A stretch of DNA of 64,000 bases from JAHRAW01 sp963693025 (lineage in GTDB: Bacteria; Pseudomonadota; Gammaproteobacteria; Arenicellales; Poriferihabitantaceae), in NCBI GenBank assembly GCA_963693025.1, contig OY843749.1, positions 2,418,001 to 2,482,000 of the forward strand, written 5' to 3'. Positions 26,930 through 35,496 of this stretch are shown in pieces; position 1 is the first letter of the stretch; each line of letters begins with the position of its first letter. Position numbers and translations under genes: made by a program. Under the pieces are notes generated by a model. The model was given only the letters and a program-made list of their open reading frames with translations, did not search any database and was not told the origin of the DNA.

Positions 26930-27051
26930 GGATTCCAGCGCATCCAGGAAGCGTTTTTCTTTTGCCGGGGTGTTGATGTTCAGTCTCCGGTGTCGGTCGC
27001 ACGGGGGAATTTAAGCGGATGTCGTATTTTACCGCTTTGGGGCCCCTTTGT

Positions 27052-27434
27052 CGTCATTCTCGAACGGTAGAAAAATAACCCCCAACTCCGTCATTCTCGA
27101 GCGTTAGTGTCCGTTGCCGCCGCGCTTTTTCTTTTAGCGGCGGCTTACCGGACACTTGCGTCCTCGGGAATCTCCCTAAGGTTGGCACGGATTCAAACGG
27201 AGCGGGCGAAGCAGGCGGCGAGTAAGCCGCCGTTCCAACGCCACACATCCAAGACACATGGATTCCGGCTCAAAAGACTGCCGGAATGGCGGGGTTTGGG
27301 TTTCTCGCTTGCAAGAAAGCGGGAATGACGGCGGGGGTTTTGGTGAAGTCCGCGGTAGGCTTAGGGAGATTCCCGAGGTCGTAAGCGCCCGTAAGCCGCT
27401 ACGCGGCAACGGGCACTAACGCTCGAGAATGACG
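27052..27434. repeat. Dispersed modular palindromic repeat, copy 5
   Basis: A short end fragment (27052-27078) is followed by a full element (27089-27434). The core between the two boxes is enlarged and holds a dRS3-like gcaagaaagcgggaatgacg. The right hairpin is a shorter variant with gcgcccg/cgggcac stems. Confidence 0.85.
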
Positions 27435-27476
27435 GGTGGTTGGGAATGACGAGTAGTGTGTGCTTCCCAACAAAAT

Positions 27477-28856
27477 TCACCCGCCCCCATCCACCCCCGC
27501 CCGTCTCATCTCCTCCATCATTCGCTTCATCCCGCCCCTTTTATTCATCTTCTTCATCATCTTTTGCATTTGCAGGAATTGTTTCAGCAGGCGGTTGATG
27601 TCTTGGACTTGGGTGCCGGCGCCGTGGGCTATGCGTTTTTTTCGGGAGGCGCGGAGGATGGCGGGGAAGCGTCTTTCGTGGGGGGTCATGGCGTTGATGA
27701 TGGCGATGGTGCGCGTGGTTTGTTGGTTGCCGGAGAGGTTCGCGGCGAGCGTTTTTTGCGGGAGGCGGTCGAGGCCCGGCAGTTTTTCCAGCAGCGCGGA
27801 TAGCCCGCCCATCTGCTCCATTTGCGTCAACTGGTCGCGGTAATCTTCCAAGTCAAAGGCGCGCCCGCCCGCCACTTTGGATGCCATTTTTTGCGCCTTG
27901 TCGCGGTCGACCTTGCGCTCGGCTTCCTCGACCAGCGAGAGCACATCGCCCATCCCCAGAATGCGCGACGCGACTCGGTCGGGGTGGAACGGCTCGAGCG
28001 CATCCAAGCCCTCGCCGACGCCGAGAAACTTGATGGGCTTGCCGGTCACCTGGCGGATGGAGAGCGCCGCGCCGCCGCGCGCGTCGCCGTCGGTTTTGGT
28101 CAGCACCACGCCGGTGAACGCCAGCGCCTCGTCAAACGCGCGCGCGCTGTTAGCCGCGTCCTGCCCGCTCATGCTGTCCGCCACGAACAGCGTCTCCGTC
28201 GGCGCAACCGCGCGGTGGATGCGGCGTATTTCCGCCATCATGTCGTCGTCCAAATGCATGCGCCCGGCGGTGTCGACCAGCACCACATCGACCGCCGACT
28301 TGCGCGCCTCGGCGAGCGCCGCGGTGGCGATGGCGACCGGGTCATTCGCCACCGCCGCGCCCGCCGCCGTCGCGTCAAAGAAGCGCGCCTCGGCGTCGAT
28401 TGCCAGCAGCCGCAACTGCTCGACCGCCGCGGGGCGATACACATCGGCGCCGGCGACCAGCACGGTTTTGCGGTGGCGCTGTTTCAGCAGCCGCGCCAGT
28501 TTGCCGACCGTGGTGGTCTTGCCGACTCCCTGCAACCCGGCGACCAAAATCACCACCGGCGGTTGCGCCGCCAGGTTGAGCGCGTCGTTGGCTTCGCCCA
28601 TCAGGCGCACCAGTTCGTCCCGCACCACGCCGACCACCGCCTGCCCCGGCGACAAGCCGCCCAGCACTTCGCGGTCGAGCGCGCGCGCCTTCACGCGGTC
28701 GATGAAGTGGCGCGTGACTTCGAGCGACACATCCGCTTCCAGCAACGCGATGCGAACCTCGCGCATCGCCTGCGCGATGTTGGCTTCGGTCAGCCGCCCG
28801 CGCCCGCGCAAATCGCGGAAGGATTGTTTGAGCCGGTCGCTGAGTTGGTCGAACAT
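27477..28856 (-). CDS. ffh: Signal recognition particle GTPase
   Basis: Binds 4.5S RNA and signal sequences for co-translational membrane targeting. The 459-residue protein has the N domain, G1 GLQGVGKTTT (107-116), G3 VDTAGRMHLDDD, G4 TKTDGDARGG and the methionine-rich M domain. The latter holds the RNA-binding helix (AILRASRKKRIAHGAG) and MQKMMKKMNKRGG. Length is standard. It is divergent from ypjD, as in many gammaproteobacteria. Confidence 0.97.
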   Translation of the reverse strand: MFDQLSDRLKQSFRDLRGRGRLTEANIAQAMREVRIALLEADVSLEVTRHFIDRVKARALDREVLGGLSPGQAVVGVVRDELVRLMGEANDALNLAAQPPVVILVAGLQGVGKTTTVGKLARLLKQRHRKTVLVAGADVYRPAAVEQLRLLAIDAEARFFDATAAGAAVANDPVAIATAALAEARKSAVDVVLVDTAGRMHLDDDMMAEIRRIHRAVAPTETLFVADSMSGQDAANSARAFDEALAFTGVVLTKTDGDARGGAALSIRQVTGKPIKFLGVGEGLDALEPFHPDRVASRILGMGDVLSLVEEAERKVDRDKAQKMASKVAGGRAFDLEDYRDQLTQMEQMGGLSALLEKLPGLDRLPQKTLAANLSGNQQTTRTIAIINAMTPHERRFPAILRASRKKRIAHGAGTQVQDINRLLKQFLQMQKMMKKMNKRGGMKRMMEEMRRAGVDGGG

Positions 28857-28917
28857 CGCGCGTTACCCCGTGGCAAGCGTCCGGCGAGCGGCGGCGGGCG
28901 CGGTGTATAATCGCACG

Positions 28918-29778
28918 ATGGTGTTAGTCACATTCATCATTTTGCTGTTGCACAATGTCGTCGTGGTCGCGTGCCTGTATGCCGTCGTCAGTGGGTTGAT
29001 TTGGCTTCACGCCACCGGGCGCGCCGCGTCCAAACTGACGCGGAAACTGTCCGGCACAACGACCATCCGGTGGCTAATCGCGGTGGTCATCGTGTTGCAC
29101 GCGCTGCAATTAGTCGGGCAATTATATCGCAGCGGCGACGGCGGCGGCGCGCTCAATCTGGCGCTCGGGCATGTCGTCTCGCTGGTGGCGTGGATGACCG
29201 TGGCGCTGTTCCTCGCCGCCTCGCTGGCAAAACGCACGCTCAACATCGGCCTCATCGTCATGCCGTGGGGCTTGCTCGGCTTGCTCATCGGCGCGGCGCT
29301 CCCCGGCGAGCGCTTCCCGCTGGACAACCTGCCACCGGGCATCGGACGCCACATCGCCATCGCCATCCCCGCCTACGGCGTCCTCAGCATCGCCTTCGCC
29401 CAAGCGCTCATCCTGTGGCTCCAAGAAAAACAACTCCGCAAACCCAACCCCGGCAGTTTCTTCCCCGCCCTACCCGCACTGGAAACGATGGAATCCAACC
29501 TGTTCCAGTTAACCCTGCTAGGCTTCGCACTACTAACCCTCAACCTACTAACCGGCATGCTAACCACACGGGAAAACTACGGCTCGCTGCTACTGTTCAA
29601 CCATCACATTCTGCTGGCGCTGCTGGCGTGGGGTGGCTTTGGTGGCTTGCTGCTGGGACGCGTGGTTTTTGGCTGGCGGGGGGGGGTGGTTGCTAAGTGG
29701 ACGATGGTTGCGTTTGTGGTTTTGGCGTTGGCTTATTTTGGGACGCGGTTTGTAAGTATCGTCATTCTCGAGCGTTAG
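28918..29778 (+). CDS. ypjD: CcsA/YpjD-type cytochrome c assembly membrane protein
   Basis: A polytopic inner-membrane protein of 286 residues with about eight hydrophobic segments. It belongs to the CcsA/HemX/YpjD family near ffh. Conserved features are HATGR, ALGHVVSLVAW, the segment GIGRHIAIAIPAYGVLSIAFAQA and NHHILLALLAWGGF; the histidines may contact haem. The role is inferred from related haem-handling proteins. The last codons (VILER, stop) are supplied by the adjoining dispersed repeat, so the native C-terminus has been replaced. A run of nine G at about 29678-29686 lies inside the gene near its 3' end, where slippage would change the tail. Confidence 0.85.
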   Translation: MVLVTFIILLLHNVVVVACLYAVVSGLIWLHATGRAASKLTRKLSGTTTIRWLIAVVIVLHALQLVGQLYRSGDGGGALNLALGHVVSLVAWMTVALFLAASLAKRTLNIGLIVMPWGLLGLLIGAALPGERFPLDNLPPGIGRHIAIAIPAYGVLSIAFAQALILWLQEKQLRKPNPGSFFPALPALETMESNLFQLTLLGFALLTLNLLTGMLTTRENYGSLLLFNHHILLALLAWGGFGGLLLGRVVFGWRGGVVAKWTMVAFVVLALAYFGTRFVSIVILER

Positions 29779-30032
29779 CGCCCGTTGCCGCGTAGCGGCT
29801 TACGGGCGCTTACGACCTCGGGAATCTCCCTAAGGTTGGCACGAACTTGAACAAAGCGAGCGAAGCGGGCGGCGGGTAAGCCGCCGTTTTTTTTGGTTTT
29901 TTGAGTGGGGTTGGGGCTTTGTTTGGGCTTAGCGCTAGTCTTAGGGAGATTCCCGAGGTCGTAAGTGTCCGGTAAGCCGCCGCTTAAAAGAAAAGGCGCG
30001 GCGGCAACGGACACTAACGCTCGAGAATGACG
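29760..30032. repeat. Dispersed modular palindromic repeat, copy 6
   Basis: Symmetric copy with a hairpin module at both ends. The left hairpin is the short variant (gcgcccg ... cgggcgc), the right is the standard one. The core holds an extra gccgccgtttttttt segment. It overlaps the 3' end of ypjD and gives it its stop codon. Confidence 0.88.
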
Positions 30033-30040
30033 GAGTTGTG

Positions 30041-30188
30041 GGAATGACGGCGGGGGCTTTGTTGGAGTTCGCGGTAGTCTTAGGGAGATTCCCGAGGACG
30101 TAAGTGTCCGGTAAGCCGCCGCTTAAAAGAAAAAGCGCGGCGGCAACGGACACTAACGCTCGAGAATGACGAGTATTTGGGAATGACG
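30041..30188. repeat. Dispersed modular palindromic repeat, copy 7 (left half missing)
   Basis: Only the right half is present: the core end ggctttgttggagttcgcgg, inverted box, hairpin and end to 30171, followed by a gggaatgacg fragment. It directly follows copy 6. Confidence 0.82.
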
Positions 30189-30190
30189 AG

Positions 30191-30943
30191 TTATACCTCA
30201 GCCACCTCATCCCTCACATAACTGGCGCTCAAACCCAGCGGCGAAACCGCGCTATGCAAACCGCGTGCAACCGCTATCTGCGCTACGCTGGTCGCTTCGG
30301 GATGTCGGTCGGGTAGCCAGTTGACCGCCGACCCTTGCAACGAGTCGCGCAAGAGCGGCGCATAGCGGTCCCAGCCGCTGCCGACGCCGACTATTTCCGC
30401 GTAATCACCGACCGCCACGGCTTGCGGCGCGAGTAGGGCGGGCTTGCGTAGCGTGCGCGGCGGCTTGCCCGGCGACACGCCATACAGACCGCAGTAAACC
30501 TGCCCCATACGCGCGTCAATCGCGGCCAATACGATGGTCTCACCGCCCTCGCCACCGCCACCGCCACCGCCACCAACACCACTGCCATTGCCACCACCCC
30601 CAACCCCAACCCCACCCCGCCACACCACCGCACCAGCCAACGCCTCCAACGAGCCCACCGGAATGACCGCCAGGCCCGCGCCATATGCCAGCCCTTGAGC
30701 GGCACCGATGCCGATTCGCACGCCGGTGAATGAGCCGGGACCGACATCGACCGCCAGCGCGTCTAACTGCCGCCACTCCAGCCGGGCTTGCCGCAGCAGG
30801 GCTTGCGCCATGTCGAGCACGCGCCGGGAATGGTTGTTCGGGGCGACTTCCAGCCGTTGGATAACCGCGCCGCGCAGGCTCAGCGCCACCGAGCAGGCGT
30901 CGCCGGCGGTGTCGATTGCCAGCAACTTGATGTCAGCGTTCAT
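30191..30943 (-). CDS. tsaB: tRNA threonylcarbamoyladenosine (t6A) synthesis protein TsaB
   Basis: Scaffold partner of TsaD in t6A37 tRNA modification. The actin-like N-terminal fold is clear: LLAIDTAGDACSVAL, NHSRRVLDMAQALL, VDVGPGSFTGVRIGIGAAQGLAYG, then AAIDARMGQVYCGLY. Between residues 110 and 134 lies a glycine-rich insertion (almost only Gly, with Val, Asn, Ser and Glu) encoded by a ccaccg-type simple repeat and absent from usual TsaB. It sits at a loop, so the protein may still fold. It overlaps dinG by 11 bases, a common pairing. Confidence 0.93.
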   Translation of the reverse strand: MNADIKLLAIDTAGDACSVALSLRGAVIQRLEVAPNNHSRRVLDMAQALLRQARLEWRQLDALAVDVGPGSFTGVRIGIGAAQGLAYGAGLAVIPVGSLEALAGAVVWRGGVGVGGGGNGSGVGGGGGGGGEGGETIVLAAIDARMGQVYCGLYGVSPGKPPRTLRKPALLAPQAVAVGDYAEIVGVGSGWDRYAPLLRDSLQGSAVNWLPDRHPEATSVAQIAVARGLHSAVSPLGLSASYVRDEVAEV

Positions 30944-32954
30944 CGGCGAAGAATGCCGCCACCGCGTCCATTTCGCGCGTGCTCGGCATGTCGGGCAGGT
31001 TGTCGAGGAAGCGCCGCCCGTAGCCTTTGGACAGCACGCGCGGGTCGCACAGCACCAGCACGCCGCGGTCGGTTTCGGAGCGGATGAGGCGTCCCGCGCC
31101 TTGTTTCAGGGCGAGGATGGCGGACGGGATTTGGATGTCCATGAACGGATTGCCGCCGTCTTCCTCGCACGCGCTGAGGCGGTTTTTGAGCACCGGGTCA
31201 CCGGGTGAGGCGAACGGCAGTTTGTCGATGATGACGCACGACAGGCGCTCGCCGACGACATCCACGCCTTCCCAGAAACTGGCGGTGCCGAGCAACACCG
31301 AGCGCGCGCCGCGCCGAAAGCGCTCGAGCAATTCGTTCTTCGGCGCCTGCCCTTGTAGCAGGAGGGGCCAATCGTCGGGGTTGTGGTTGTGGTCGCCGCC
31401 GCCGTGGTCGCCACCACCGCCACCGCCCAACCGCGCATGCACCCGGTTCATCATCTCGTAACTGGTGAACAGGCAGAACGCGCGCCCGCGGCTTTCGCGA
31501 ATCACGGCGGCGACCACCGCGGTCAGCGCGTCGGCATACTCGGGCGCGCGCGGGTCGGGCATGTCCGCCGGCAAATACAGCAGCGCATTGCGGCGGAAAT
31601 CGTAGGGGCTTTCCCAGCGCCGGGTCTCGGCGTCGTGCAGCCCGAGCCGGTTGCAGAACGCGGAAAAATCATCGCCCACCGCGAGCGTCGCCGAGGTGAA
31701 AATCCAGGCGCCCCGATGCGGCTCGCGCGCCATCATCTCGACGAAGAAACGGCTGATGTTCAACGGCGTGCTGTGGAAGCGAAACCGCCGCTCGCCAATC
31801 TCCGCCCAGCGCACCACGTTGCTGTCGCGGCCACTCAACCACGCGTCCAACGACGATTGCAGCAGCAAGCAGCGGTCAAGGCAACGCTTGAGCCCCTCGC
31901 CGGCGGGGGCGGCGGCGGCGAGCGTCTGCTCAAACTGCGCGAGCGCGTCCGCCAAGCCCTCGCCGGCGCGGTCAAACGCCGCGTTTTGCAGCGCGTCAAA
32001 GTCAACCGATTGCCCCGCGAACGCCTTGCTCGCGCGTTGCACTTGCCGCACCGCTTTCTCCAGCAACGCCGCGCCGGATGCCAACGCAACCCCGCTGCGC
32101 TCGGCTTTCTCCGCCGCCAGCGCATCGCGCCCCAGTTCCACAACCTGCGCGCCGGAAACCGAGAACCCGAAAAACACCGAGGCGGTCTCGGCGAGGCTGT
32201 GGGCTTCGTCGAACACCACCGCATCGTGCTGCGGCAACAACTCGCCGAACCCGTCGGCTTTCAGGCTGAGGTCGGAAAAAAACAAGTGATGATTGACCAC
32301 CACGATGTCCGCCTGCATCGCCCGCTGGCGCGCCTTCACCACGAAGCACCGCTTGAAATCGGGACACTGCGCGCCGAGGCAGTTGTCGGCGGTCGAGGTC
32401 ACCCGCTTCCACAAAGGCGACGCCTCGCTGATGCCGGCGACTTCGGAAATATCGCCGCTGCGAGTCGCCGCCGCCCAGCGTTCGATGGTGCGGAATGATT
32501 CGGAGTCGGTTTGGGTTTTGGTTTCAGTTTCGGTTTCGGTTTGGTCTTCATCACCACCCTCACCAAGCCAATCACCCTGTTGCATCTGCAACCCAAGACG
32601 ATAACGACACAAATAATTCGCCCGCCCTTTAAGCAAAACCGCATCCACCGGCGCCGCCAACGCGCGCGCCACCTGCGGCAAATCGCGTTGGAATATCTGG
32701 TCCTGCAAATGCCGGGTGCCGGTCGAAATGATGGTGCGCCGCCCGCTCAACACAATCGGCACGAGATAGGCAAACGTCTTGCCGGTGCCGGTGCCCGACT
32801 CAACCACCAACGCCCCGCCCCGCCCCAACACCTCCTCAACCGCCCCCGCCATCTCCCGCTGCCCCGCCCGAGCCACAAACCCCGCCACCTCCCGCCCCAA
32901 AACACCCCCCGCCGCCAACACCTCCCCACTCGCCGAAGAAATCTGCTCTGTCAT
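30933..32954 (-). CDS. dinG: DinG/YoaA-type iron-sulfur DNA helicase
   Basis: XPD-like 5'-3' helicase linked to DNA repair. Motifs: Walker A ESGTGTGKT (52-60), Fe-S cysteines C116, C192, C197 and C203 (in NCLGAQCPDFKRC), NHHLFF, DEAH at 249-252, and the C-terminal GVDVVGERLSCVIIDKLPF and QGAGRLIRSETDRG. The four cysteines and pairing with tsaB favour YoaA. Two low-complexity insertions stand out: an ETETETKTQTDSES stretch (138-152) inside the Fe-S domain, from a hexanucleotide repeat, and a Gly/His/Asp stretch (GGGGGGDHGGGDHNHN) in the C-terminal half. Both are in frame. The start ATG at 32954 begins MTEQISS. Confidence 0.93.
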   Translation of the reverse strand: MTEQISSASGEVLAAGGVLGREVAGFVARAGQREMAGAVEEVLGRGGALVVESGTGTGKTFAYLVPIVLSGRRTIISTGTRHLQDQIFQRDLPQVARALAAPVDAVLLKGRANYLCRYRLGLQMQQGDWLGEGGDEDQTETETETKTQTDSESFRTIERWAAATRSGDISEVAGISEASPLWKRVTSTADNCLGAQCPDFKRCFVVKARQRAMQADIVVVNHHLFFSDLSLKADGFGELLPQHDAVVFDEAHSLAETASVFFGFSVSGAQVVELGRDALAAEKAERSGVALASGAALLEKAVRQVQRASKAFAGQSVDFDALQNAAFDRAGEGLADALAQFEQTLAAAAPAGEGLKRCLDRCLLLQSSLDAWLSGRDSNVVRWAEIGERRFRFHSTPLNISRFFVEMMAREPHRGAWIFTSATLAVGDDFSAFCNRLGLHDAETRRWESPYDFRRNALLYLPADMPDPRAPEYADALTAVVAAVIRESRGRAFCLFTSYEMMNRVHARLGGGGGGDHGGGDHNHNPDDWPLLLQGQAPKNELLERFRRGARSVLLGTASFWEGVDVVGERLSCVIIDKLPFASPGDPVLKNRLSACEEDGGNPFMDIQIPSAILALKQGAGRLIRSETDRGVLVLCDPRVLSKGYGRRFLDNLPDMPSTREMDAVAAFFADER

Positions 32955-33052
32955 TGCTTTGCCGTCACCTACGTTTGCGGGATGAGATGGTGTATATCAT
33001 CCTTGATATGCGCTCTTTGGGCAATGTAAAAGTTTGTTGAAACTAACTCAAC

Positions 33053-33288
33053 TCGTCATTCCCAAGTACTCGTCATTCCCAAGTACTCGTCATTCTCGAG
33101 CGTTAGTGTCCGTTGCCGCCGCGCTTCTTCTTTTAAGCGGCGGCTTACCGGACACTTACGTCCTCGGGAATCTCCATAAGGTTGGCACAGGCTTTGTTGA
33201 AGTTCACGGTAGCCTTAGGGAGATTCCCGAAGGCGATGAAAAATATGGTCGCTGACGCTCCCTATTTTTCTATCGTTCGAGAATGACG
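33053..33288. repeat. Dispersed modular palindromic repeat, copy 8, with small leading repeats
   Basis: Two tandem cgtcattcccaagta units (33053-33087) precede a full element (33088-33288) with hairpin, both boxes and the ctatttttctatcgttcgag end. Confidence 0.87.
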
Positions 33289-33301
33289 GGTATATACAAC
33301 T

Positions 33302-33546
33302 CGTCATTCTCGAGCGTTAGTGACCGTTGCCGCCGCGCTTCTTCTTTTAAGCGGCGGCTTACCGGACACTTGCGTCCTCGGGAATCTCCCTCAGACTGGC
33401 ACGGGCTTTGTTGGAATTCACGGTAGACTTAGGGAGATTCCCGAAGGCGATGAAAAATATGGTCGCCTAACGGCTCCCTATTTTTCTATCGTTCGAGAAT
33501 GACGAAGTTGGGGCGCTCCCTATTTTTCTACCGCTCGAGAATGACG
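33302..33546. repeat. Dispersed modular palindromic repeat, copy 9, plus an extra end
   Basis: Full element to 33504 in the same orientation as copy 8, followed by a repeated end module (gctccctatttttctaccgc) to 33546. Together with copy 8 it fills the gap between dinG and the small ORF at 33648. Confidence 0.87.
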
Positions 33547-33647
33547 AAGTTGTTGGGAATGACGAGTACTTGTTAACGACGAATAACCCCCCCCATCAAA
33601 CCAACAAATAGTATAAAATCCCCCACCCAATTCCCCCACCCCCACCC

Positions 33648-33986
33648 ATGCCCACCATCCCCGAATTCACCGACACCGAACTCGCTACCATTCGTGAGAT
33701 GTTGATGCAGAGGTATCGCAATACAGTGGAGATTCAGTTGGCTGATAGCGATTTGTGTCTTGGGCCGGGGGATGAGACGGTTAGTTGTCCGACGGTTTAT
33801 TGGCATGAGCGGGGGGCTAATTTTGTTGTTTTTAAGGTTGGGGATTGTTCTTATCGCACGCAGTTTTTTTATACGCCGCACGAGCAGTTTGGTACCGGGA
33901 TTGATGAATACGATAACCTTGATGAATGCGTTGCGGCGGCGTTGCAAACTCAGTCTGACCATGAACGCAAACGCGCTGCCAACTAA
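33648..33986 (+). CDS. Small protein of unknown function upstream of PPi-phosphofructokinase
   Basis: A 112-residue soluble protein I do not recognise by family. It has a helical N-terminus (FTDTELATIREMLMQRYRN), a beta-rich middle (VEIQLADSDLCLG, CPTVYWHERGANFVVFKVG), and a helical C-terminus. No signal peptide or membrane segment. Coding is supported by its composition and by its position 6 bp before the phosphofructokinase gene in the same orientation. There is no good SD; the bases before the ATG are C-rich. Confidence 0.6.
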   Translation: MPTIPEFTDTELATIREMLMQRYRNTVEIQLADSDLCLGPGDETVSCPTVYWHERGANFVVFKVGDCSYRTQFFYTPHEQFGTGIDEYDNLDECVAAALQTQSDHERKRAAN

Positions 33987-33992
33987 TCCGCG

Positions 33993-35288
33993 ATGATGCC
34001 GATGACCACCCGACAAAACACTCCGCCCCAAAACGCTTTTTACGCTCAGTCCGGCGGCGTGACCGCGGTGATTAATGCGAGCGCGGCGGGGGTGATTGAG
34101 ACTGCGCGTAGGCACAAGGCGCGTATTGGCAAGGTGTATGCGGGGCGCAATGGGATTATCGGCGCGCTTGGCGAGGACTTGATTGACACCTCGCGCGAGA
34201 GCGCCGCGGCGATTCGCAACTTGCGCTATATTCCCGCCGGCGCGTTCGGGTCGTGCCGGTATAAGTTGAAGAGTTTGGAGGAAAACCGGCGCGAGTATGA
34301 GCGTTTGATTGAAGTGTTTTCGGCGCACGACATCGGTTATTTTTTTTACAACGGCGGCGGTGATTCGGCGGACACTTGCCTCAAGATGTCGCGCTTGTCG
34401 CGGGCGATGAATTATCCGTTGCGCGCGATTCACATACCCAAGACGGTGGACAACGACCTCGCGGTGACCGACAACTGTCCCGGCTTCGGCTCGGTCGCAA
34501 AATATATCGCGGTGTCGACCCGCGAGGCGAGTTTTGATGTCGCGTCAATGGCGGCGACTTCCACCAAAGTTTTTATATTGGAAGTGATGGGGCGGCACGC
34601 CGGATGGATTGCCGCGGCGGGTGCGATGGCGGCGGATGCGCGCGTCGACATTCCGGTCATCGTGTTGTTCCCGGAAGTGCCGTTTAATCGCAAGCGGTTC
34701 ATCGCGCAAGTCAAACGCAAGGTGCGCGAATACGGCTATGTCTCGGTGGTCGTGTCCGAAGGCGTGCGCGATGCGCGCGGGCGGTTTTTGTCCGACCAGG
34801 GCGTGGTGGATGCGTTCGGTCACGCGCAACTGGGCGGCGCCGCGCCGGTGGTTGCCGGCATCGTGAAGCGCGATTTGGGCTACAAATATCACTGGGCGGT
34901 CGCCGACTACTTGCAACGCTCGGCGCGGCATATTGCATCCAAAACCGACGTCGAGCAGGCGTATGCGGTCGGACGGGCGGCGGTGCAGATGGCGCTCAAA
35001 GGCGGCAACGCGGTGATGCCGGCAATCATGCGCGTCAGCAACCGCCCCTACCGCTGGAAAATCGGCGCGGCGCCACTGCGACGGGTCGCCAACGTGGAGA
35101 AGACCGTGCCGAAACATTTCATCAGCGCGGACGGCTTCGGCATCACGCCGCGCTGCCGCGACTATCTCGCGCCGTTGATGCGCGGCGAAGACTATCCGCC
35201 TTATCGCAAAGACAGCGGCTTGCCCGACTACGCGCAATTGAAGAACGCGCCGGTGGCGAAAAAACTCACGCGCGACTTTCCGCTATGA
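33993..35288 (+). CDS. pfp: Pyrophosphate-dependent 6-phosphofructokinase
   Basis: Phosphorylates fructose-6-phosphate with PPi, reversibly, so it can serve glycolysis and gluconeogenesis. The 431-residue protein has SGGVTAVINAS at the N-terminus and YNGGGDSADTCLKMS, where a glycine-aspartate pair sets phosphoryl donor use. PKTVDNDL carries the catalytic Asp and the Lys typical of PPi enzymes, and EVMGRHAGWIAA follows. It resembles the enzyme of methanotrophs and sulfur oxidisers. The start is one of several close ATGs (33993, 33996, 34002). The stop overlaps the next small gene (ATGA). Confidence 0.92.
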   Translation: MMPMTTRQNTPPQNAFYAQSGGVTAVINASAAGVIETARRHKARIGKVYAGRNGIIGALGEDLIDTSRESAAAIRNLRYIPAGAFGSCRYKLKSLEENRREYERLIEVFSAHDIGYFFYNGGGDSADTCLKMSRLSRAMNYPLRAIHIPKTVDNDLAVTDNCPGFGSVAKYIAVSTREASFDVASMAATSTKVFILEVMGRHAGWIAAAGAMAADARVDIPVIVLFPEVPFNRKRFIAQVKRKVREYGYVSVVVSEGVRDARGRFLSDQGVVDAFGHAQLGGAAPVVAGIVKRDLGYKYHWAVADYLQRSARHIASKTDVEQAYAVGRAAVQMALKGGNAVMPAIMRVSNRPYRWKIGAAPLRRVANVEKTVPKHFISADGFGITPRCRDYLAPLMRGEDYPPYRKDSGLPDYAQLKNAPVAKKLTRDFPL

Positions 35289-35476
35289 CGCTCGACAAGG
35301 CGCGCCAGTTGCTGAAAGTGCAGGCGGATTTCGGCGGCGCGTATAACCGCCACTCCGCCAAGTTGATTTTGGATGAAGTCGCGCGCGAGCATGGGCGCAA
35401 GGCGGCGGATGAGTTGATCGTTGAGTTTGAGTTGAATCGGATTTTTGATTTTGTGGTCGGCGATGGCGATGCGTGA
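35285..35476 (+). CDS. Small conserved-looking protein coupled to pfp
   Basis: A 63-residue basic-acidic helical protein (KARQLLKVQADFGGAYNRHSA, then LILDEVAREHGRKAADELIVEF). It overlaps the pfp stop by four bases, so it is translationally coupled, which supports it being real. No domain recognised. It may be a regulatory partner of the kinase, but nothing in the sequence proves that. Confidence 0.6.
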   Translation: MTLDKARQLLKVQADFGGAYNRHSAKLILDEVAREHGRKAADELIVEFELNRIFDFVVGDGDA

Positions 35477-35496
35477 TGGTTAATGGCTAATGGTTA

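Noticed and set aside
13716..26977. BREX or DISARM assignment for the defence locus
   Set aside because: No PglZ, BrxC or BrxL and no DrmA/DrmB-like genes are visible; the core genes are those of a type III RM system.
27877..28917. Long in-frame upstream extension of ypjD
   Set aside because: The frame runs through the ffh gene on the other strand; the YpjD membrane protein clearly starts at 28918.
33573..34433. Minus-strand frame of 286 codons opposite the phosphofructokinase
   Set aside because: Low-information Arg/His-rich translation, overlapping two plus-strand genes with better support.
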